This document shows, in pieces, positions 16,346-26,000 of a stretch of DNA of 64,000 nucleotides; within the stretch, counting starts at the first letter, position 1, and every line of letters starts with the position of its first letter. The notes under the pieces are model-generated. The model was given only the letters and a program-made list of their open reading frames with translations, was not told the origin of the DNA and did no database searches. The stretch is from Fluviicola sp. (GTDB lineage Bacteria; Bacteroidota; Bacteroidia; Flavobacteriales_D; Crocinitomicaceae). The stretch spans positions 1,116,001 to 1,180,000 of the forward strand of contig NZ_JAQSWB010000001.1 of assembly GCF_029266855.1 (NCBI RefSeq), in the 5' to 3' direction. The translations under genes were made by a program, and so were the position numbers.

Positions 16346-16648
16346 ATGATAAAGAAGCAGCTATTCGGATTATTGATATTAATTGGAATTATCAACGCAC
16401 TCGTAATTATTATCGGTGCATTGACAGGCCCAAACACATACACTTTAGCGAATAATCTCTCGGGTCATTTTGATTATTTACTTTGTTTCGTGCCTTTAGG
16501 TTTGATATCTATTGCTTTAAGTTGGTGGCTTGTCGACATCTATCTGAAAACAGAAAAACGTTTAAATTATTTTGCTATAGCTTTTAGTGGAATTCTTGCA
16601 GACGCAGTTTTTGTAATTGGTACAATTCTATTCTCATCAGGACATTAA
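16346..16648 (+). CDS. Small three-helix membrane protein
   Basis: 100 residues with three predicted membrane helices (~5-27, ~43-65, ~73-95), no recognised family. AT-rich like its upstream neighbour and probably co-transcribed with it. Confidence 0.6.
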   Translation: MIKKQLFGLLILIGIINALVIIIGALTGPNTYTLANNLSGHFDYLLCFVPLGLISIALSWWLVDIYLKTEKRLNYFAIAFSGILADAVFVIGTILFSSGH

Positions 16649-16713
16649 CTCAATTACTGTTAATTCTAATCTTCCGTAACCATTAGTTTTATCCTGTTTT
16701 CCAAATATTTAAT

Positions 16714-16724
16714 GGTTCGAATCC
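16714..16724 (+). repeat. Copy of the tRNA-Lys T-arm segment GGTTCGAATCC
   Basis: The 11 bases are identical to 15271-15281 in tRNA-Lys; beyond them the match breaks. The two copies flank the AT-rich pair of membrane protein genes. Could be an old attachment-site remnant, a decayed tRNA piece, or chance. Confidence 0.35.
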
Positions 16725-16819
16725 TGTTGGAGCTTTTACGAGGTGAACGAGTTGAAAATAAACGTTCCTATCTCACTATAAGTAATAATATTCAAATTTT
16801 ACCTAGCTAAAATCATGGA

Positions 16820-17734
16820 TTAGTTTCCAAATAATTTCTCCACATCGTCTAAGTTGGTGTCTGCCCATTTATAATACAACAATGCTGTGTCTGAATTCAA
16901 TTCGCTGGCGTGCAGCATATCTAAAAACACACCCTGAGCGTTTCTGCTGTCAATTGATGAGCTGTAATCAACCTCATGATGGAAGGTAGTATTGAAAAAT
17001 TGATCGACCCATTCGCTAGGATTGGATGAATTAACCATAAAATTACTGACAAAAGCGGATAATTTTTCTTCTTGAACCATTAGTTTTTTAGCTTTGAAAT
17101 AGGCTGGCTTTCTTCTGGTTTCACAATGATAGTATTCAATATCTTTAGATTGTATTGTTTTAGTAGATGGACACCCAAAAATATCTACCAGCCCAAAGTT
17201 TTCCTGCTCAGTTGCTAATTCCAGTTCAGCATCCGATTCGCCAGCAATGGCTAATGTAGTACTTGTAGCTGTGGCACTTTCGGTTACTATATAAAGTTCT
17301 CTGAATGAAAACAAAGAATGGGTGAGTTTTATGATTAATTCTTGTTGTATATCATTCCAGTTACTCATCTTTATAGATACAGGTTCTTTAGCACGAAAGC
17401 AGAAACTCCCTTTATTCGCAAACTTCAGTACCTGTTTGCTAAATTCAAATTCTCCAGTGACGGCGCCTTGTCCACTCCATCTTCCTGAATAAGGTTTCGA
17501 GACACCATCACTGAAATTCCAGCTTGTAGCATTTAGAGTAATGGCTGTGCTCAATTTCACCTTTTTTGGATCAATGATTTCTTTGCGGTATAAGTTGCCC
17601 AGCAACACTATTTCTCCATTAATTATTTGGAAGTAATCTCCAGGAAATAGATTTTGATTTAATGGCTTTGTAGGTAGAAACCCTCCCGTTCTTAAGTAAA
17701 AATGCTGGTAAAAATTCTTGTAAATCTGATCCAT
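16820..17734 (-). CDS. 304-residue orphan; possible gasdermin-like fold (weak)
   Basis: No signal peptide and no clear membrane helix. I do not recognise it with confidence. The order of elements resembles bacterial gasdermins as I recall them: an N-terminal segment with a PLN...PGDYF turn and GEIVLLGNL (~25-48), a strand rich middle (GEFEFSKQVL, GSFCFRA), a helix region, then RELYIVTESATATSTTLAIA (~145-164) and a long strand ending AYFKAKKLM (~220). A helical C-terminal ~80 residues would then be the inhibitory part. No protease or CHAT/caspase gene is next door, which such systems usually have. Treat the fold as a hypothesis; a plain cytoplasmic orphan is equally possible. Confidence 0.5.
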   Translation of the reverse strand: MDQIYKNFYQHFYLRTGGFLPTKPLNQNLFPGDYFQIINGEIVLLGNLYRKEIIDPKKVKLSTAITLNATSWNFSDGVSKPYSGRWSGQGAVTGEFEFSKQVLKFANKGSFCFRAKEPVSIKMSNWNDIQQELIIKLTHSLFSFRELYIVTESATATSTTLAIAGESDAELELATEQENFGLVDIFGCPSTKTIQSKDIEYYHCETRRKPAYFKAKKLMVQEEKLSAFVSNFMVNSSNPSEWVDQFFNTTFHHEVDYSSSIDSRNAQGVFLDMLHASELNSDTALLYYKWADTNLDDVEKLFGN

Positions 17735-18159
17735 AATGGTAAAAAAATGTCTAAATAAATTTTTCGCTGTAACAGAGTATGCTAAAGTTTAAAGGTAATA
17801 ATATAATACTGTTTTATTTCTACAAAGGCCAACATAATCAATTGAATGTTTAGCATGTTTCAGAGCGAGAGCGAACAGAATAGGAGGAGAATTCTAAACA
17901 AATTCAATCATTCAATTTTCATTTTGAAAAAGCCCCTTCCAAAACGACCGCCTTGTTTATTTGGCATATACCCTCTCCTACCCTATAAACCTTACAGCTA
18001 AAGGGCTTTAACATTCCTTCACAGATCGCGGTATGAATTTCGGAAAGAGATCGATGTTGACATGCTAAAACGTTCAACCGCGAGGACATCATAATCAATA
18101 TAGATCACTCAGCGCGCTAAAAATAAGCAGCAACACAAAACAAACTAAAAACAAATGTC
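17735..18159. other. 425-base intergenic stretch
   Basis: Divergent region between the orphan and the receiver-domain gene. No gene or clear promoter recognised. GCTAAAAATAAGC (18116-18128) recurs at 33904-33916. Confidence 0.4.
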
Positions 18160-18612
18160 ATGGAAAAGCACCCATTCTTCGGACTACGCATTCAGGTACT
18201 AGACGACAACCCCTTTTATACGACTTTGTATAAATTACAGTTAGAACGTGAACTGCTCAGCGCCTATTCCATGCACCAAAATCATTTCAAGATCAGCACA
18301 TATACGGATTCCAAAGATTTCCTTTCTGATCTGCCGGGAATTCATTCGATCGTGTTCCTCGATTACAACCTGGGGTCAAATCTTACCGGGCTCGACATCA
18401 TGGACAAGATCAAAAGGAAAACTTCCCTGGCTAAAGTGTATATTGTCACAGATGAAAATAATTCATATATCCTCCGTTCTTGTTTGGATGCCGGTGCCGA
18501 CGGGATCATCTTCAAAAACAACGAACTGATGGAACTTTCCTTGATGGTGATTCAGCAAACACTAAGCAGCAAGGATTTTCCATACCAATTAAATGTTCCA
18601 AGAATCAATTAA
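18160..18612 (+). CDS. Stand-alone receiver-domain response regulator
   Basis: 150 residues made of one receiver domain: acidic D15-D16 in VLDDNPF, phosphoacceptor Asp in VFLDYNLGS (~62), Thr in IVTDE (~98) and Lys in IIFKN (~120). No output domain, so it works through protein contacts, as CheY-like or phosphorelay proteins do. No kinase is adjacent; the nearest in the window are the two TPR kinases more than 4 kb away. Confidence 0.88.
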   Translation: MEKHPFFGLRIQVLDDNPFYTTLYKLQLERELLSAYSMHQNHFKISTYTDSKDFLSDLPGIHSIVFLDYNLGSNLTGLDIMDKIKRKTSLAKVYIVTDENNSYILRSCLDAGADGIIFKNNELMELSLMVIQQTLSSKDFPYQLNVPRIN

Positions 18613-18716
18613 TGGAGATAAACACCATTTGAGTAAACAGCTATAACCGTTCAGGTTTTTGATTAAACAGACAGCTTCAAAAAACTTAGATTTAGTTTAA
18701 CTCTAATCTCAGTTTT

Positions 18717-19223
18717 ATGAAAACAATTGCACCATTTAGTCTGTTTATTTACATGCTTCTCCTGTCCGCTTATTCCTTCTCCGAAACAGATTCCCTGTTG
18801 ATCCAGAACAATATCCCCAACTGGGTAAAGCCTGTTTTGGAGAAATCGGAAATAGCCCAGAAACACCAGATTCTAACGGATTTCAATCCCTTCTATTTTG
18901 AAGCTGATTTCACGGGAGACGGCCAGGTAGACATCGCCTTTTTTGTAGAGAACAAGATCGATAAAACGCGGGGCGTAATGATCGTTAACAATGTTAAGAA
19001 CCTGGTTTATGTCATTGGTTGCGGAACCTCCACAGATATGGGAACTTCACTTTCCTGGACAAAACGCTGGTTCATCTACCGGAATAAATACATTATGAAC
19101 GACGGGGACAAGAAAAAGATCAGCTTAAAACTCCCGGCAATTCAATTGATCCGCAGCGACACCAACAGCCTGGTTATCTACTGGACAGGAAAGAAATACA
19201 AAACTTTCCTCCAGCAATCTTAA
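18717..19223 (+). CDS. Secreted orphan protein
   Basis: 168 residues with a signal peptide (~1-22, ending YSFS). The mature part contains FEADFTGDGQVDIAFFVEN, a single FG-GAP/calcium-loop-like DxTGDGxxD motif followed by a strand, then a WTKRWFIY segment and a Trp/Lys-rich end. Family not recognised by name; similar short proteins with one such loop occur in Bacteroidota. Periplasmic or outer-membrane location likely. Converges with the thioesterase gene across an inverted-repeat element. Confidence 0.7.
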   Translation: MKTIAPFSLFIYMLLLSAYSFSETDSLLIQNNIPNWVKPVLEKSEIAQKHQILTDFNPFYFEADFTGDGQVDIAFFVENKIDKTRGVMIVNNVKNLVYVIGCGTSTDMGTSLSWTKRWFIYRNKYIMNDGDKKKISLKLPAIQLIRSDTNSLVIYWTGKKYKTFLQQS

Positions 19224-19230
19224 AAAGTTC

Positions 19231-19330
19231 AAAGGTAACTTCGACTCCGCTGCGCCTATGCTATAGCTTTATCGCAAACATTCAGTCACCTTTTTAGCAG
19301 GGAGTTCATGGTGATCGAGCGGAGTCGAGA
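19231..19330. repeat. REP-like inverted repeat between convergent genes
   Basis: TCGACTCCGCT (19241-19251) is the exact reverse complement of AGCGGAGTCGA (19318-19328). Inside, AAAGGTAAC and GTCACCTTT form a second, nearly perfect pair. Elements with TTCGACTCCGCT arms are common between genes in Bacteroidota genomes; this may fold as a long 3' stem for both genes. Confidence 0.6.
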
Positions 19331-19807
19331 TCAAAATAAGTCCTTCAAATGCGGCCCCATCTCCACTTCAATATCCTTGCGAAGCTCCATTAAGCGCTTG
19401 GCGTATTGCTGTAATTGCATCTCGCGTTCGCTATTGGGAATCCACTGGTTCGTTGCTTTGGGATTTCCTTCTTCATCTACAGAAACAAAGACAATCACAC
19501 AGTGGGTTGTCTTTTCGTATTTTGCTTCGCTCATCTTGCGGGAAAATACATCCACACCAATATGAATACTGGATTTCCCCGTATAGATCACCCGTGCCTG
19601 GATTTTCACCAAACTCCCGATATGAATAGGTTTAAAGAAACGGATCCCGCCAACATAAACCGTTACGCAGTATCCTTCCGACCAGGTAGAAGCACAGGCA
19701 TATGCTGCCTGATCGATCCATTTCATCACAGCGCCTCCGTGAACCTTGCCTCCAAAATTCACATCGGTTGGTTCGCTTACAAATTGAAAAGTAATTTTGT
19801 CTTGCAT
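19331..19807 (-). CDS. Acyl-CoA thioesterase, hotdog fold (YciA/Acot-like)
   Basis: 158 residues, the length of a single-hotdog acyl-CoA hydrolase. NFGGKVHGGAVMKWIDQAAY (~18-37) is the family motif with the glycine turn and catalytic Asp; VGGIRFFKPIHIGSLVKIQA and SSIHIGVDVFSRK give the hotdog strands, and VSVDEEGNPKAT the last loop. It hydrolyses acyl-CoA thioesters in the cytoplasm. A -7-like TATTTTCG (19813-19820, minus) stands only 5 bases before the ATG, suggesting a leaderless transcript. Confidence 0.9.
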   Translation of the reverse strand: MQDKITFQFVSEPTDVNFGGKVHGGAVMKWIDQAAYACASTWSEGYCVTVYVGGIRFFKPIHIGSLVKIQARVIYTGKSSIHIGVDVFSRKMSEAKYEKTTHCVIVFVSVDEEGNPKATNQWIPNSEREMQLQQYAKRLMELRKDIEVEMGPHLKDLF

Positions 19808-19812
19808 GGAAG

Positions 19813-19820
19813 CGAAAATA
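19813..19820 (-). promoter_or_regulatory. -7-like element next to the thioesterase start
   Basis: TATTTTCG on the minus strand, one base off TAnnTTTG, ends 5 bases before the ATG. No good -33 element seen. Confidence 0.3.
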
Positions 19821-20060
19821 AGTGAATAGTTTGTTTTAATTGAATTATCAATTAATTTTGTTTCATTTTTAACAAAAATACAACCTTTTGATTTTTTTTT
19901 CGTCGAATGTATACTGAAAAACTAACGCTTCGGAGATAATTCGATTTAGCAATCCTTGATTAATCGCAAGTGTGCGTAATATTTTGTTAAAAAAAAACTA
20001 TCTTCGCGTGTAAAAACTAAAAACTAATACACAACTTCCTGTTACCTTGACTAAACGAAT

Positions 20061-23000
20061 ATGAAAAAACTACTTTTAGCACTATCACTCTCCATGATAG
20101 CGTCCTTTAACTGGTCTCAGGTTTCCAACGCCTGTTTTAGCTCCAGAAATGATTTTTCTTTTAGCAGACCCAATTCTCAATCCCGCGGAATTACCAAAGG
20201 GGATTTTGACAACGACGGAAAACTGGATGTTGTTACCACAGCTTACACCAGCGGTGCCGGACAGAAACGTTTTTATTTCCAAAAAGGATTGGGGAATGGA
20301 AAATTCGGAACAGCAATCGGAAATTGTACTTCAGGAAATTTACCCCAGGATATTAAAAGCACTGATTTTAACAATGATGGGAACCTGGATATCGCTTTTG
20401 CAAATCAAACGGGAGTTTACATTTACCACGGTCAGGGAAATGGTATTTTTGACAGTATCACTTCATTAACCCTTACGAGTGCGAAATACATGGCATTGGG
20501 AGACTTCAATGAAGACGGTGCCATGGACGTTGTGGCAACTACAGCAACTTCTCAGTTCACTTTGTTTAAAGGAACGGTAGGAAATCCTACTTTATTTACT
20601 TCTACTCCATTTACTATTTCCGCATCTATTCAAAATATGGAAGTTGCTGACATGGATGGTGATAACCATTTGGATGTGGTTTCATACACAGGTAGTGGTA
20701 TTTATATTTCAAGAAACAACAACGGAAGTTTGGGTAACTTCTTCACAGGTACTGCTATTTCTACAACAGGAACAACCGCAGCAGATTTAACCCTGTGTGA
20801 TATTGATAATGACGGGGACACGGATGTTGTTGCCTCAAATAAGGGCAGTAATAATATTTCTGTCCTAAAAAATGATGGATCCGGCACTTTGACCTTTCAT
20901 GCATTGTATACAACGGAAGCCGGGCCTGATGGAATTGATAATTTTGATATCAACCAGGATGGATTCAAAGATATTGTAGTCACGAACATGGGAGCCAGTA
21001 CCATCTCTGTTTTCTTTGGAAGCAGTGGCGGTGTATTGAATCTCTACCAAACAGCTCAGGCTGCAGGAAATCCACGTGCCCTGGTTGTTGGTCATTTTAC
21101 AGCCGACACTTATGCGGACATTGTAACAGCTCAAAATTCAGGGCCATACATTAATTCATTTATAGGAAATGCTTCGCATAATTACTTACAAACCAACTTA
21201 TTTGATATAGCTGCCAGCCCAAGCTCGGCTTTCGCAGCAGATTTTAATGGCGACGGAAACCAGGATGCGGCCATTACTCATTCCACTCTGAACAGTGTAC
21301 AAATCTATTTGGGGAATGGTGCTGGGAATTTCACTACAGGAGCAACGCTGGCCACCGGAACAACTCCTGTCCATATTATAGGAGCAGATTTGAACAACAA
21401 TGGTTCAATGGATCTGGTAGTTGTAAATACCGGAAGTAATAATATCAGTGTGTTTTATGGTACCGGAAGCGGTACTTTTTCTGCAGGAACAACGTATGCT
21501 GTTGGAACAACTCCCGTTCAGGCTAAAATAGGTCATTTGAATGGGGATGCCTTCGCGGATATCGTGGTAAGTAACTCCGGAAGCTCCAATATTTCGACTT
21601 TAACTTCCAATGCCGGTACTTCTTTTAATACCGCAGTGCCTACAGCAACCAGTGCTTCGCCATATGCAGTATTGATCACTGATTACGATAATGATGGTTT
21701 GAACGATGTACTTGTCGGTCATAATGCAAATACACAACTGTTAAGATTCAAAGGAAATGGAACCGGTTCGCTCGCAGCCAATGGAAATGTTGGAACCGGA
21801 AGTGCAACCTATTCGTTTATTACAGCTTTAGAATCTGCTGACCTGGACGGAGATGGAGATAAAGATGTCCTTGTCGGAAGAAGTGGAGATATTGGCAAAA
21901 CTGCTAATCCTGCAACAACAAGTGGTAGTTCTACAGTAAATACACCCGGTATTATGAATGCAACACTTATACCAGGCGTTGCGGGTACAATCAGCGGGAT
22001 AAAAATAGTAGATGTTAACAACGATGGAAAACTGGATGTATTAGGTGTTTTTAACAATGGTGGAGCAGCTGTAGGTACATTAACAGTAGCTGTTGCAACG
22101 AATTTCGGCGTGGATGCAGGCTATGTATTAAGCACTCCTAGTTTTGGCTTCGCCTCGGAAGTTGATGCCTCAGGTTTGGCCGTTGCAGATTTCAATAATG
22201 ATGGCCGGGTTGATGTGATTGTGCCGAACAAAGCATCTAACAGTTTTACGTTACATTTAAATACTACTCCGATAATTACTGCAGGCGGACCAACTACTTT
22301 TTGCAGCGGAAACAGTGTTACATTGACTTCTACTCCTGCTACTTATTGGTATGACTGGGATCCGAACAGTGAAACAACACCGTCAATCTCTGCAACTACA
22401 ACAGGACCTTATTATGTCCTTACTTCTTCTTCATGGAGTGACTGGTGTCAGGCTAAATCGGATACGATCACAGTAACGGTTACTCCCGGACCAACTGCCC
22501 CAACCATTACTCCCGGCGGACCAACAACATTCTGCTCAGGTGGTAACGTAACCCTTACCTCATCTCAGGCAACTGGAAATCAGTGGTACAAAGACAATGT
22601 ATTGATCGCAGGTGCTACAAACCAAACATACATTGCTACAACTGCCGGTGTTTATACGGTAACATATGCAAGTGGCGGATGTACTTCTTCACCGTCAGCG
22701 GGAATAACGGTAACTGCGAGTCAGACTCCGGTAATTACTGCCGGCGGACCAACAACCTTCTGTACCGGTGGTTCTGTAATTCTTACTTCTAATGTCACAA
22801 CAAATATTCTTTGGTCGAACGGAGCAACTACTCCTTCTATTACTGTAACTACCGGTGGAAATTACTCGGTACAGAATATCGTAGGAGGCTGTCCTACCCT
22901 AACATCCAATGTTATTACTGTAACAGTTGGGGGAACATTAAGTACTCCTACCATCTCACCTGCCGGACCGGTAACACTATGTCCGAGCGGATCAGTCACT

Positions 23001-26000
23001 TTAACATCTTCTTCAGCAACCAACAATATCTGGTCAACCGGAGCTACAACACAATCGATTGTAGTAAATACTCCCGGATCTTATTTTGTTCACCTGGATA
23101 ACGGTTCCTGCGTTTCCGGCAATTCAGCAACAGTAACGGTAACTGCAGGATCAACTCCTGCAACTCCGACGATCACTCCGGGCGGACCGACAACATTCTG
23201 TGCGGGTGGTTCTGTAACCCTGACTTCAAGTGCAGGAACTTCTTATTTATGGTCGAACGGGGCTACAACGGCTTCTATTAACGTAACAACTGCCGGAACT
23301 TATACGGTTCAGGTAACGAATGCTGCCGGTTGTCAAAGTGCTGCAAGTGCAGGAACAACAGTAACGGTAAATGCAATGCCTGCAACTCCGACAATTACTC
23401 CTGGCGGACCAACAACTTTCTGTGCAGGTGGTTCTGTGACCCTGACTTCAAGTGCCGGAACTTCATATCTATGGTCGAATGGAGCTACAACGGCTTCTAT
23501 TAACGTAACAACTGCCGGAACTTATACAGTTCAGGTAACAAATGCTTCAGGTTGTCAAAGTTCAGCCAGTGCTCCGACAGCAGTAACGGTAAACGCTTTA
23601 CCTGCCGCTCCGACAATTACTCCGGGCGGACCAACGACTTTCTGTGCAGGTGGTTCTGTAACTCTTACTTCCAGTGCGGGATCTTCATACTTGTGGTCGA
23701 ACGGAGCTACAACGGCTTCTATTAACGTGACTACTTCCGGAACTTATACAGTTCAAATCACGAATGCTTCGGGTTGTCAAAGTACAGCGAGTGCGGGAAC
23801 TACTGTAACGGTAAATCCTTTACCTGCCGCTCCGACGATTACTCCGGGCGGACCAACGACTTTCTGTGCAGGAGGCTCTGTAACACTGACTTCAAGTGCA
23901 GGATCTTCTTACTTATGGTCGAATGGGGCAACAACTGCTTCCATTAACGTAACAACTTCAGGTTCATATACGGTTCAGGTAACGAATTCAGGTTGTCAAA
24001 GCACGGCAAGTGCTCCGACTGTAGTAACAGTAAATGCTTTACCTGCTCCTCCGACAATTACTCCAAGCGGACCAACTACTTTCTGTGCAGGTGGTTCTGT
24101 AACATTAACTTCAAGTGCAGGAACTTCTTACTTATGGTCGAACGGAGCTACAACTGCTTCTATTAACGTAACGGCTGCAGGTTCATATACTGTTCAGGTA
24201 ACAAATGCATCGGGTTGTCAAAGTTCAGCCAGTGCTCCGACAGCAGTAACGGTAAATCCTTTACCTGCCGCTCCGACAATTACTCCGGGTGGTCCTACTA
24301 CTTTTTGTAATGGGAACTCCGTTACTTTAACTTCAAGTGCAGGAACTTCTTATTTATGGTCGAACGGAGCTACAACGGCTTCTATTAACGTGACAACTTC
24401 AGGAACATATACTGTTCAGATTACGAATGCTTCAGGTTGTCAAAGTACAGCAAGTGCAGGAACAACTGTAACGGTTACAAGCGGACCTCCGGCTCCGACA
24501 ATTACTCCGGGTGGTCCTACTACTTTCTGTGCGGGTGGTTCTGTAACATTGACTTCAAGCGCAGGAACTACTTACCTGTGGTCAAACGGAGCTACGACGC
24601 CTTCCATTAACGCAACAACTTCCGGTTCTTATACTGTTCAGATTACAAACGCATCAGGATGCCAGAGTACAGCCAGTGCTGCAATTGCAGTAACTGTAAA
24701 TGCTTTACCTGCTCCTCCGACAATTACTCCAAGCGGTCCGACAACTTTCTGTACTGGTGGTTCTGTAACACTGACTTCAAGTGCAGGAACGTCCTACTTA
24801 TGGTCGAATGGAGCTACAACTGCTTCTATTAACGTAACGACTGCCGGTTCATATACTGTTCAGGTAACAAATGTTTCTGGTTGTCAAAGCACCGCAAGTG
24901 TTCCGACAGTAGTAACTGTAAATGCTTTACCTGCCGCACCGACAATTACTCCGGGCGGACCAACGACTTTCTGTGCAGGTGGTTCTGTAACACTGACTTC
25001 CAGTGCAGGAACTTCCTACCTATGGTCAAACGGAGCTGCAACTGCTTCTATTAACGCAACAACTTCCGGTTCTTATACCGTTCAAATTACGGATGCAAAC
25101 GGATGTACAAGTCCGTTTAGCTCTCCAATAGCAGTAACAGTAAATACTTTACCTGCCACTCCAACGATTACCCCTGGAGGGCCAACAACTTTCTGTGCAG
25201 GTGGTTCCGTAACATTGACTTCAAGTGCCGGAACTTCCTACTTATGGTCGAACGGAGCTACAACTCCTTCCATTAACGTAACTGCTTCCGGAACATACAC
25301 TGTTCAGATTACAAATGCTTCAGGTTGTCAAAGTACAGCAAGTGCAGGAACAAGTGTAACAGTAAATACTCCTCCTGCTGCACCAACAATTACTAACGGT
25401 AGCACAGTCAATTTCTGTCTGGGTGGTTCCGTAATCTTAACTTCGAGTGCTGGAACTACTTACCTGTGGTCAACCGGTGAAACAACTCAATCGATCACCG
25501 TTACTGCATCAGGTTCTTATACTGTTCAGGTAACAAATGCTGCAGGATGTTTAAGTGCATCAAGTGCACCTACCAATGTAACCGTAAATCCGCTTCCTGG
25601 CACTCCAACCATTTCAGCTGGCGGCCCCACAACATTCTGTGACGGTGGTTCTGTAACATTAACTACTTCACCCGCTTCTGCTTATATCTGGTCAAACGGT
25701 GAAACAACACAATCGATTAATGTAAGTGTATCCGGTAACTACTCTGTGCAGCATGAAAACGGATCTGGTTGTCAGAGCTCACCAAGTAGCGTGATTTCAG
25801 TAACAGTAAACCCTGTTCCAGCAACACCTGTGATTACTGCAGGCGGACCAACAACATTCTGTGCGGGCGGTTCGGTAATACTGACGTCCTCAGCTTCCAG
25901 TGGAAACCTGTGGTCTACAGGTGAAACAACACAATCAATCACCGTTACAACTTCCGGATCCTATTCAGTTGGCGTTACGAATGGATTTGGTTGTACTGCT

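Noticed and set aside
16649-16740. Possible second tRNA around the GGTTCGAATCC copy
   Set aside because: No acceptor, D or anticodon stems can be drawn; only the T-arm-like segment is present.
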